Virus record (IMG/VR): IMGVR_UViG_3300031857_001508
Coordinates: 1 to 22,463 of that record
DNA length: 22,463 nt
DNA from: a virus
Reading direction: 5' to 3' (one strand)
Below the pieces are notes generated by a model. It was not told the DNA's origin, ran no database searches, and saw nothing but the letters and a program-made list of their open reading frames with translations. The position numbers and the translations under genes are program-made. The number at the start of each line of letters is the position of its first letter. Positions within the stretch are counted from its first letter, which is position 1. Positions 15,703-21,551 of the stretch are shown one piece after another.

Positions 15703-15836
15703 TGGCTGTTAAAGCAAAAAGCGGCACTGGGCGGCTGGATCATCAAGCTGGTAAGCCCAAGCTCACCCGGCAAGGCAACGGAAAGCGCAGTAAGCCGCGC
15801 GGCACTCGAAAGCTTCGTAAGGGCCAGGGTCGCTAA
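15702..15836 (+). CDS. Very small, highly basic protein (44 aa)
   Basis: The ORF runs from ATG 15702 to TAA 15834-15836. It starts in a TGATG overlap with the previous stop. The product has about 13 Lys/Arg in 44 residues and many Gly; MAVKAKSGTGRLDHQAGKPK opens it and RKLRKGQGR closes it. I recall similar short proteins with the SGTGRLDHQ-GKPK pattern in cyanophages, so it is probably real, but no function is known to me. The charge suggests nucleic acid or membrane/wall binding (inference). It separates the fibre cluster from the lysis genes. Confidence 0.65.
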   Translation: MAVKAKSGTGRLDHQAGKPKLTRQGNGKRSKPRGTRKLRKGQGR

Positions 15837-15860
15837 GCTATACCCGTAGCCAATGCTGCC

Positions 15861-16112
15861 ATGATTGAAGTCATAGCCGCAGTGGCCGGCGCAAGTATCT
15901 CAGTTGCCGCTATGGGCGCAATGGGGTTTAGTCGCAAGTCAGACGAAGCACGTGATGCGGTTATTCGCCTCACGAGCGCCGTTGAACATATTGCAACGCA
16001 ATTAGAAGTATTGCATTCGGATATTAAGGAAGATCGCAAGGAGTTTTTCTCTCGCCTTAATACCGTTGAGCAAAGGGTATCTAAGCTGGAAGTACGTCCA
16101 CCGTCCTGCTAG
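15861..16112 (+). CDS. Small membrane-anchored coiled-coil protein of the lysis region
   Basis: An 83-residue protein. Residues 1-23 are hydrophobic with Ala/Gly (IAAVAGASISVAAMGAMGF), probably one N-terminal membrane segment. Residues 27-77 form a charged amphipathic helix likely to be a coiled coil (EHIATQLEVLHSDIKEDRKE, then LNTVEQRVSKLE). It lies just before a second small membrane protein and the endolysin, so it may be a holin partner, an XhlA-like lysis helper or a spanin-like protein. No lipobox is seen. The function is inferred from location only. Confidence 0.6.
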   Translation: MIEVIAAVAGASISVAAMGAMGFSRKSDEARDAVIRLTSAVEHIATQLEVLHSDIKEDRKEFFSRLNTVEQRVSKLEVRPPSC

Positions 16113-16114
16113 CC

Positions 16115-16300
16115 ATGGATCGCGTCACTGATTACATCGCCTTAGCGGTTGCAGTCCACGGCGTGGCATTGATCGTGGTCAATCTGACGCCAACACCAAA
16201 AGACGATGCAGCACTGACTGCTGCTGCTAAGACTGTCGTCAAGATTTATAGGGCCATTGAGATCCTTGCCGGTGTAATCACCCCATTCGTCAAGCGATGA
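16115..16300 (+). CDS. Small membrane protein, candidate holin
   Basis: A 61-residue protein with a hydrophobic segment at about 6-25 (DYIALAVAVHGVALIVVNL), a TPTPKDD turn, and a second amphipathic or hydrophobic helix at about 32-58 ending IEILAGVITPFVKR. The short length, two potential membrane segments, charged ends and overlap of its stop with the endolysin start (ATGA at 16297-16300) make it the best holin candidate. Holins vary greatly in sequence, so this remains positional. Confidence 0.6.
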   Translation: MDRVTDYIALAVAVHGVALIVVNLTPTPKDDAALTAAAKTVVKIYRAIEILAGVITPFVKR

Positions 16301-17355
16301 TCAAGCTATCCGATCTGTTTAAGTATTACAAGCACGGCACACCGCATCAAATGGCGGCGGTGTCTGAGCTTGAGGCAGAGCTAATAAAAACAGCGCCGCA
16401 AGTGTTTGATCGCAGCCAAGCATGGTACAAGACTTGGCAGGCTGGCGGCAAGTTGCATAATTATGACGCAGCGGTAAAACTCATTAAAGAGTTTGAGGGC
16501 GTGCACCTAAGCGCCTACCCCGATCCACTACATGGATGGGATGTAGCAACCATCGGCTATGGCACCACGCGCTATCCAGATGGCCGCAAGGTGCAACGCG
16601 GTGACAAGATTACTGTGATTGACGCCGATCAATTGCTTGATGTTGAAGTAGAGCGCATTGCAGAAAAGCTCCGCAGCAGCGTGCCTTTTTGGGGTGCAAT
16701 GAGCGGCAACAAGCAATGTGCGTTGCTGTCATTTGCCTACAACCTTGGCGCTGGCTTTTACGGCAGCGCTGGCTTTGAGACCATCAGCAGATGCTTGCGG
16801 GATAAGGATTGGGCAGCAGTACCAGAGGCAATGGAGCTATACCGCAATCCAGGCAGTGCCGTAGAGGCAGGCTTGCTGCGTCGTCGCCGCGCAGAAGGCA
16901 GGCTATGGGCTGGTGAGCAGCAACAGGATCCGGCCAAGCTCAGCACGGATAGCGCCTTCACTGCGCGCATTACGCCGCATGTGCAGCTCGGAGAGTTTGC
17001 ATTGTTTCAAGAAGCACGACGCTTTGACCATCAATATCAGCTCGACACGGCAGCAGAGCTAGCGGCATTTCTTGAGCGTGCTCGCGTTAGGTTTGGCGGC
17101 AAGCCTGTTGTGATTACAAGTGGCTACCGTCCGCGTGCCATCAATGCAGCAGTCGGAGGGGCTAGTGGTAGCGAGCACCTATACGATGCGCCCAATGTCG
17201 GAGCTGTTGATTTTTACATCCGCGAGGTCAACATCAACCACGTGCAGGATTGGTGCGATGATCACTGGCCCTATTCACTCGGCTACGGCGCACCTAAAGG
17301 ATTTGTGCATTTAGGGGTGCGACGCGGCAAGCCCAGAGTGCGTTGGGATTACTAG
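16297..17355 (+). CDS. Bifunctional endolysin: GH24 muramidase plus M15 peptidase
   Basis: A 352-residue protein with two cell wall domains. Residues about 55-205 form a T4-type lysozyme (GH24). E67 is in KEFEG, D76 in YPDP and T85 in TIGYG, which matches the T4 Glu-Asp-Thr triad with a 3-residue insertion before the Thr. Residues about 228-352 form an M15-type (M15_3-like) peptidase with SGYRP, SEH (H294), AVDF (D305) and FVHLG (H338) as zinc ligands and active-site elements. The first 55 residues are an unassigned helical extension without a signal peptide. It would cut both glycan and peptide bonds of peptidoglycan, exported through the nearby holin candidate. Confidence 0.9.
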   Translation: MIKLSDLFKYYKHGTPHQMAAVSELEAELIKTAPQVFDRSQAWYKTWQAGGKLHNYDAAVKLIKEFEGVHLSAYPDPLHGWDVATIGYGTTRYPDGRKVQRGDKITVIDADQLLDVEVERIAEKLRSSVPFWGAMSGNKQCALLSFAYNLGAGFYGSAGFETISRCLRDKDWAAVPEAMELYRNPGSAVEAGLLRRRRAEGRLWAGEQQQDPAKLSTDSAFTARITPHVQLGEFALFQEARRFDHQYQLDTAAELAAFLERARVRFGGKPVVITSGYRPRAINAAVGGASGSEHLYDAPNVGAVDFYIREVNINHVQDWCDDHWPYSLGYGAPKGFVHLGVRRGKPRVRWDY

Positions 17356-17382
17356 ACTGCAGTGTAAGCCGCTACCAACGGC

Positions 17383-18234
17383 ATGGCGATTACATCCACG
17401 CGATTATCGCCAGAGCTGCTAGAGGTGCGCATTCCTTACACCAGCGTCAAGGAACCAGTCACATTCCTGCTAGCGTCTGACATTCACCTAGACAATCCAA
17501 AGTGCAACCGTGGATTGCTCAAGCAACATTTAGAAGAGTGCAAGTCCATCGGTGGCAAGGCATTGTTCTTTGGTGATGTGATGTGCTTGATGCAAGGCAA
17601 GAAAGATCGTCGCGGCAGCAAAGGCGACATCAGGCCAGAGCACTTAGGCGGCAACTACTTTGATCTGGTTTTTCGTGAGTCAGCGGATTTCCTGAACCCC
17701 TACGGCGAGATGATCCTGATGATGGGTGACGGCAACCACGAAACTGCCGTGCTCAACAATCAAGAGATCGACCCACTAGAAAACGTAGTCCGGCTCATGC
17801 GCAACGATGGCGCAGTCACTGAGCACATGGGCTATCAAGGATTTGTGCGCTTTGTCTTTGAGCGTGAAGGTGGCGGCGTCCGCCGCTGCACGTTGTTCTT
17901 CCACCATGGTGCATGGGGCGGTATTGTCACCAAGGGCACGATGGGCGGCGGGCGCTATGCGCAGATCGCACCTGATGCTGACATCGTATTAAACGGTCAC
18001 AACCACGAACGCAGCATCGTGGCGCATCCGTGCTATCGCATCAGCGATAACGGCAAAGCATGGGTTGAGCAGCGTTGGCACCTGCAGACCGGCACTTACA
18101 AGCAAGAGTTTGGTGGCACTGGCGGATGGGCAGTGGAGCGCATCGTAATGCCAAAATCACTTGGTGGCATCTGGCTTGATTTAACACCACGCGCTCGGGG
18201 CGGCGTTGATGTTACGTGTCGCCCGACGGTCTAA
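17383..18234 (+). CDS. Calcineurin-like metallophosphoesterase
   Basis: A 283-residue protein with the full metallophosphoesterase motif series: SDIHLD (D33, H35), FFGDV (D65), GDGNHE (N118, H119), FHHG (H174, H175) and NGHNH (H206, H208). All two-metal ligands appear present. Such enzymes cut phosphomonoesters or phosphodiesters, often nucleic acids or nucleotides, and occur in phage genomes with unproven roles. It is separated from the endolysin by 27 nt and directly abuts the HNH gene, so the two may be co-expressed nucleic acid enzymes. Substrate cannot be told from sequence. Confidence 0.88.
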   Translation: MAITSTRLSPELLEVRIPYTSVKEPVTFLLASDIHLDNPKCNRGLLKQHLEECKSIGGKALFFGDVMCLMQGKKDRRGSKGDIRPEHLGGNYFDLVFRESADFLNPYGEMILMMGDGNHETAVLNNQEIDPLENVVRLMRNDGAVTEHMGYQGFVRFVFEREGGGVRRCTLFFHHGAWGGIVTKGTMGGGRYAQIAPDADIVLNGHNHERSIVAHPCYRISDNGKAWVEQRWHLQTGTYKQEFGGTGGWAVERIVMPKSLGGIWLDLTPRARGGVDVTCRPTV

Positions 18235-18552
18235 GTGGATCATTGCATTGATGGCGCAAACCTCGTACCAAAACGCAGTGCAAAACACAAATTCAGACAA
18301 GAAATCTTTGGGGCTTGGCAACATCAATGCGCCTATTGCGGCGAGTCAGCAGACACGTTGGATCACGTCAGACCGCGCCATAAAGGTGGCGCTACGGTAA
18401 CTGCAAACTTGGTGCCAGCGTGCCGTAATTGCAACCGCCGCAAAGGCAGTGAAGAATGGCAGCAGTGGTTCAATCGGCAGGATTCTTATCTGCTTGATCG
18501 TGAACTTGCGGTGTTGCGATGGATTCAAGCATCTGATGATAGAACACTTTAG
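18235..18552 (+). CDS. HNH endonuclease
   Basis: A 105-residue protein with a GTG start directly after the previous TAA. It has a structural zinc site from CAYC (C32, C35) and CRNC (C63, C66), the HNH core LDHVRPRHKGG (D43, H44), the middle Asn at N58 (ANLVPAC) and the last Asn/His position at N67 (NCNRRKG). The N-terminal KRSAKHKFRQEIFGAW is a basic helix common in small phage HNH proteins. It may be a free-standing homing nuclease or aid packaging, but no terminase gene is near in the window. Its stop overlaps the convergent sigma gene by 4 nt. Confidence 0.88.
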   Translation: MDHCIDGANLVPKRSAKHKFRQEIFGAWQHQCAYCGESADTLDHVRPRHKGGATVTANLVPACRNCNRRKGSEEWQQWFNRQDSYLLDRELAVLRWIQASDDRTL

Positions 18553-19502
18553 CCTGCCATTCCTGCTGGTGATCCTTGCACATCCCCGCTAGGCATACCC
18601 TCCACATATTCCCTATCTTTTGTATCGTTGGCGCCAAGTGGGGTGCCTGCCAGCGGATTGCCTATCAGCATACGAAGCCGATTGATGCCGCGCAGCTGCA
18701 GTTGGCACATATGGCCGCGTGAGATGCCCAAACGCTTTTCAAGGTCATTCCACGGCACAGGGTTGCGGCTGTTGCGTGCATAGATAATTTCACGAGTGCG
18801 TTCGTCTAGGTATTGTTCGCAATGATCACGGAGCACCTCAAGCTGCCAGTCGTATTCAACGTCATATTGCTTCTCGTCTGCGATTAGGTCCAAGATGTTA
18901 GATGTATCTTCTTGCGTTGGCTTGTCGAGGCTGGTGACACGGTACGCTTGACGCAATGTGTCAGATATGATTTCTGGCGTCACATCAAGCATTGCAGCAA
19001 GCTCTGACATGCTTGCGGTGCGGCCATGATCCTGCGCAAATAGCTGTGCAGTCTTGTTGATCTTGACCAGCATCTCGTGAATACCAAGCGGCAGCCTGAT
19101 GATCGGGTCATATTGCACCAATGCACGGCCAATGGCTTGACGAATCCACCAATAGGCGTAGGTGCTGAACTTGTAGCCGCGGCTGTAATCAAACAGTTCT
19201 ACAGCACGCGCAAGGCCGATGTTGCCTTCTTGGATCAGATCAAGCATCTCCAGTGTCTGATTGTTGCGCTTGCTGTACTTGCGGGCTACATGCACCACCA
19301 ACTGCAGGTTTGACTGCATAAACCGCTGGCGGGCGCGTTCACCACTGCGCAACTCACGGCGTTCTTGAGTGGTTAAGGGTCTATCAAGATCCTTAAGTTC
19401 TTTCCACCTTGCGACGCGTCGACCCAGTTGTATCTCTTGTTGCGGTGTTAAAAGTGGATAGCGAGCGATACTGTTTAAGTAGTCGCCAATGGCATCAGAC
19501 AT
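18549..19502 (-). CDS. Sigma-70 family RNA polymerase sigma factor (RpoD/SigA-like)
   Basis: A 317-residue protein. Residues 3-30 match region 1.2 (DAIGDYLNSIARYPLLT). Residues 55-130 match region 2, with LDLIQEGNIGLARAVELFDY and YKFSTYAYWWIRQAI, retaining the promoter-melting aromatics (W118, W119) and Q122 equivalent to Q437. Residues 132-150 match region 3.0 (IIRLPLGIHE). Residues 150-210 form a region 3-like domain. Residues about 225-281 are region 4, where the recognition helix is unusual: SRGHMCQLQLRG in place of the usual SRERVRQIEREA. A 36-residue Gly/Pro-rich tail follows. The closest class by eye is the cyanobacterial principal/group 2 sigma factor. It would direct host RNA polymerase to phage promoters. 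Confidence 0.92.
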   Translation of the reverse strand: MSDAIGDYLNSIARYPLLTPQQEIQLGRRVARWKELKDLDRPLTTQERRELRSGERARQRFMQSNLQLVVHVARKYSKRNNQTLEMLDLIQEGNIGLARAVELFDYSRGYKFSTYAYWWIRQAIGRALVQYDPIIRLPLGIHEMLVKINKTAQLFAQDHGRTASMSELAAMLDVTPEIISDTLRQAYRVTSLDKPTQEDTSNILDLIADEKQYDVEYDWQLEVLRDHCEQYLDERTREIIYARNSRNPVPWNDLEKRLGISRGHMCQLQLRGINRLRMLIGNPLAGTPLGANDTKDREYVEGMPSGDVQGSPAGMAG

Positions 19503-19746
19503 GGAGAATCCGTTAGTTCACACAATGGAAGCACAATTTCATGGCGCTGCCAATGCTGCGCAGTTGCGTGCGTTACATGCTGCAGCAGATTGGGCTGGCC
19601 TGTTGGAGTATGCGCTGCTACTTGCTGAGCAAGAAGCAAGCCAGCGGTCTCAAATCCACTGGCTAGCGCAAGAGGCATCAGCAGCGCTACGCAGCGGTTT
19701 GGAGCAATGGCACCTAGATGCCGCGCGTGAGTTAGGCGGCCACTGA
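19501..19746 (+). CDS. Small alpha-helical hypothetical protein on the opposite strand
   Basis: An 81-residue product from ATG 19501 (an in-frame ATG at 19489 would add four residues). It is almost all helix, with LEYALLLAEQEASQRSQIHW and LAQEASAALRSG as a likely coiled coil. Amino acid and codon choice look gene-like, whereas the overlapping leftward frame gives an Arg/His/Leu-rich product with no family features. It fills the gap between dcd and the sigma gene almost exactly, overlapping the dcd end by 15 nt. Its ATG shares CATG with the sigma start, so the two genes diverge from the same four bases. No ribosome site is visible. Function unknown. Confidence 0.5.
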   Translation: MENPLVHTMEAQFHGAANAAQLRALHAAADWAGLLEYALLLAEQEASQRSQIHWLAQEASAALRSGLEQWHLDAARELGGH

Positions 19747-20250
19747 GCCCATCACGCTGCCGTGCTGGTTGTAGTGGCCAACCTCGGCGTAGCTGGTGAG
19801 AGGCTGCTGGCTCATGCGGAAGAACACCATCTGCCCGATCTTTAATCCAGGCCATAGCGGCAGCGGCAGTATCTGGCGACTGTTCTTCAGCTCTAGGGTC
19901 AAAACGCTGCCATGCCAGCCAGGGTCGGCATAGCCGGCGTGCAGGTTTTCGTAGCCTTCGCGTGCGCGGCTGGACTTGAGGAAAAACAAGCCAGCGATAT
20001 TCTCCGGCATGTTGAACACCTCGATGGTCTGAGCAAGGATGAACTGTCCAGGCTTCAACTCGTAGGGATTCTCTGCCGTGCGTCCTGCAATGCTGAGCGG
20101 GCGCATGTCTAGGTTTTCTGCCGACTCGATCATGATCGTGTCACCCAGCCGTAGGTCAAGGCTGGCGGGATTGATCAATGCCTCGTCATAGTTCTGCACC
20201 ATGCCGCCATTGCACAGCGCTTTGATCTCGTAGTCGCAGAGGATGGTCAT
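19732..20250 (-). CDS. dcd: dCTP deaminase
   Basis: From ATG (20250) it has 172 residues; a GTG at 20295 would add 15 (SNIPEFPDSSPTQP). I prefer the ATG because MTILCDYEIKAL aligns with the usual dCTP deaminase start and because the three inverted repeats then fall upstream of the gene. Motifs are INPASLDLRLGD near residues 26-37, SSRAREG at 93-99 (substrate phosphate binding), DPGWHG at 109-114 and LTLELKN with the catalytic Glu at about 120. The enzyme turns dCTP into dUTP for thymidylate synthesis. Some relatives also hydrolyse dUTP, and this cannot be decided here. It is common in phage nucleotide modules. Confidence 0.92.
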   Translation of the reverse strand: MTILCDYEIKALCNGGMVQNYDEALINPASLDLRLGDTIMIESAENLDMRPLSIAGRTAENPYELKPGQFILAQTIEVFNMPENIAGLFFLKSSRAREGYENLHAGYADPGWHGSVLTLELKNSRQILPLPLWPGLKIGQMVFFRMSQQPLTSYAEVGHYNQHGSVMGSVAA

Positions 20251-20270
20251 TGGTTGAGTAGGTGAACTGT

Positions 20271-20283
20271 CCGGAAATTCCGG
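20271..20283. promoter_or_regulatory. Inverted repeat CCGGAA-A-TTCCGG upstream of dcd
   Basis: A perfect 6 bp dyad around one central base, 21 nt upstream of the ATG start of dcd. It is one of three dyads in the 85 bp gap between dcd and the upstream gene and a candidate operator or mRNA hairpin. No -10/-35 pair is evident by eye. Confidence 0.5.
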
Positions 20284-20291
20284 AATGTTTG

Positions 20292-20310
20292 ACACGTTCG
20301 GGCAACGTGT
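20292..20310. promoter_or_regulatory. Inverted repeat ACACGTT-N5-AACGTGT upstream of dcd
   Basis: A perfect 7 bp dyad with a 5-base spacer (CGGGC). It abuts the alternative GTG start of dcd and shares three bases with the next dyad. It has no following T run on either strand, so it is not a typical intrinsic terminator. It could be a repressor site or RNA hairpin. Confidence 0.5.
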
Positions 20311-20324
20311 AAGTACGGCTTACA
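20308..20324. promoter_or_regulatory. Inverted repeat TGTAAG-N5-CTTACA upstream of dcd
   Basis: A perfect 6 bp dyad with a 5-base spacer (TACGG), 17 bp overall, overlapping the previous dyad at 20308-20310. The size and form are typical of operators bound by dimeric HTH proteins, and two small HTH genes lie nearby on the same strand. The link is an inference. Confidence 0.5.
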
Positions 20325-20335
20325 AGTTGATCGGA

Positions 20336-20668
20336 CTAATCGGGCAGGGATTCAAGAGCGCGGCGGATGATGTCGATGTTGCATGTGCCCATACCTTCAA
20401 AGACGCCTACTTCTTCCAGCGCCTGCTCCTTCAAGCTCGGCGGCTTGGGGCGGCGGTGGCGGCGAAGCTTATCGGCACAGTCGGTTGAGTAAACCGTTGC
20501 ATCAAACTCACAGCACGCCTCCAGCTCCTGGTCGGCACCCCAGCGGGAGGCCTGGCGCGCGATGAATAGCTCATACACCCACAACTCATCCGAGTGCTGA
20601 ATCGGGCTTGAGATAGCCCACTGCTTTACCAGCTCAGGCGGCGGAGTAATCGGGTGTTCTTGAGTCAT
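20336..20668 (-). CDS. Conserved hypothetical phage protein
   Basis: A 110-residue protein beginning MTQEHPITPPPELVKQW, with an ARQASRWGADQELEACCEF segment near residues 38-56, RRHRRPKPPSLKEQALEEV near 68-86 and a helical end IIRRALESLPD. I recall this pattern (TPPPELVxQW, WGADQELEACCEW, RPKPPSLKEQAL) as frequent in cyanobacterial and environmental phages, with no known function. No catalytic motif is visible. Its start overlaps the stop of the upstream HTH gene by 4 nt (20665-20668), so they are co-transcribed. Confidence 0.72.
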   Translation of the reverse strand: MTQEHPITPPPELVKQWAISSPIQHSDELWVYELFIARQASRWGADQELEACCEFDATVYSTDCADKLRRHRRPKPPSLKEQALEEVGVFEGMGTCNIDIIRRALESLPD

Positions 20669-20856
20669 ACCTGTTGCTCAGCGTTCTTCCAGCGTTTGCG
20701 GTTTACGATGTCGCTCACGTGCGCTATGGAGATGCCATAGGTGATGGCAATGCTCAGCATGGTCTCGCCGCCAGCTGCACGTTGGCGGATGTCAATAGCG
20801 TTCTGCGGCGTCAGCACCGCAGTGCCTGGGATGTGGCCAGCTCTAAACCTGCTCAT
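20665..20856 (-). CDS. Small helix-turn-helix protein
   Basis: From ATG 20856 it has 63 residues. A longer frame up to 20931 is open, but its extra residues look non-coding and overlap the DUF3310 gene more deeply. The core AIDIRQRAAGGETMLSIAIT followed by YGISIAHVSDIVNRKRW is a typical HTH: helix, turn at YGIS, recognition helix with HVSDIV and a basic end RKRWKN. It may bind DNA, for example the inverted repeats downstream near dcd, or be a remnant of an HNH-type domain that often carries such an HTH. It overlaps the upstream gene by 14 nt. Confidence 0.68.
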   Translation of the reverse strand: MSRFRAGHIPGTAVLTPQNAIDIRQRAAGGETMLSIAITYGISIAHVSDIVNRKRWKNAEQQV

Positions 20857-21064
20857 GATGCAATAGCAAACGACGCATGTACCAGTCAGCTTTGCCGTAG
20901 TCTTCATCGGCATTGCCCTTGTGCTCGGCACGCCACAGGTACTTGATCACATTGCCCTTGCAGTAGGCGCTGAATCCAGTATCACCAAGCGCTGACTTGA
21001 TGGCTTGAATGCACTCAATGTCGCCGTGCTTGTAATGCGGCGGGTGGTTAATTAGGTCGCTCAT
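20843..21064 (-). CDS. DUF3310 family protein
   Basis: A 73-residue protein fitting DUF3310 over its whole length: NHPPHYKHGDIECIQAIKSA near the start, FSAYCKGNVIKYLWRAEHKG in the middle and DYGKADWYMRRLL at the end. The family is widespread in phages and often sits in DNA metabolism clusters. Some members are annotated as nucleotide kinase-like, but I see no P-loop, so I do not claim this. Its start overlaps the upstream 50-residue gene by 17 nt. Confidence 0.88.
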   Translation of the reverse strand: MSDLINHPPHYKHGDIECIQAIKSALGDTGFSAYCKGNVIKYLWRAEHKGNADEDYGKADWYMRRLLLHHEQV

Positions 21065-21200
21065 CTTGCATCAGCTCCAAGAGTTCAAGAATGTGCGCGG
21101 CAAACGCCACGTGTGTCATGACTGCATGGGTGCCGGGAGGGCGCCCGTAGGACGCCTCCCACCACTCCTTGAATGCAATATCAAGTGTGGTTTGATTCAT
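21048..21200 (-). CDS. Small conserved phage protein (50 aa)
   Basis: The ORF runs from ATG (21198-21200 on the complement) to TAA (21048-21050). It begins in a TGATG overlap with the SSB stop and ends 17 nt inside the DUF3310 gene. The product has an aromatic helix FKEWWEASYG, then RPPGTHAVMTHVAFAAHILE and a short acidic end. The GRPPxTHAVMTH-AFA pattern is one I recall from small proteins in cyanobacterial and other phage replication clusters. Without this gene there would be a 135 nt hole in a tightly packed operon, which supports its reality. Function unknown. Confidence 0.72.
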   Translation of the reverse strand: MNQTTLDIAFKEWWEASYGRPPGTHAVMTHVAFAAHILELLELMQDERPN

Positions 21201-21550
21201 CAGAACACAGGCTCCTCGCTGGTGGTTGCTGCGCCGCGTGGCATGAATTCAAAGCGCTGGATGCTGAGCACATGCTTGCTGCGCTTGGCACCGGTTTCTT
21301 TGTCATTCCATTCTTGGCGACGCACGGCTCCGGTCACAAGGATGCTGTCGCCTTTTTTGAGCTTATCGACGATCAGCTCAGCGGACTTACCCCAGATCTC
21401 GCAGTCGATGGCGTTATTGATCCAGTTGCCGTCTTTGTCTTTACCCTCCTGGATACCACCTGCGAAGTTGGCAACCATGGTGCCAGATTCGAAGGCACGC
21501 AGTTGCAGGTCGGTGATGATGCGAACGATGCCGGTTGCGTAAAGGCTCAT
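21200..21550 (-). CDS. ssb: Single-stranded DNA-binding protein
   Basis: A 116-residue protein with one OB fold of bacterial SSB type: IVRIITDLQLRAFESGTMVANF at the N-terminus, IDCEIWGKSAELIVDKLKKGDSI in the middle (the CxxWGKxAE pattern) and VTGAVRRQEWNDKETGAKRS with a long loop near residues 72-92. The C-terminal tail is short (TTSEEPVF) and, while acidic and ending in Phe, is not the full DDDIPF tip of bacterial SSB. It coats single-stranded DNA in replication and in RecT-type annealing. Next to the RecT-like gene, it forms a recombination pair. Confidence 0.92.
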   Translation of the reverse strand: MSLYATGIVRIITDLQLRAFESGTMVANFAGGIQEGKDKDGNWINNAIDCEIWGKSAELIVDKLKKGDSILVTGAVRRQEWNDKETGAKRSKHVLSIQRFEFMPRGAATTSEEPVF

Positions 21551-21551
21551 G

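Noticed and set aside
18549-18552. Bidirectional terminator between the convergent HNH and sigma genes
   Set aside because: The stops overlap directly, and no GC-rich hairpin with T tract was found by eye on either side.
19475-19855. Leftward open frame of 126 codons between dcd and the sigma gene
   Set aside because: It overlaps the ends of both flanking genes and encodes an Arg/His/Leu-rich product without motifs. The opposite-strand 81-residue ORF fits the gap better.
20292-20324. Intrinsic terminator before dcd
   Set aside because: The dyads could form hairpins, but neither strand has a T run after them, and the dcd gene downstream would be cut off.
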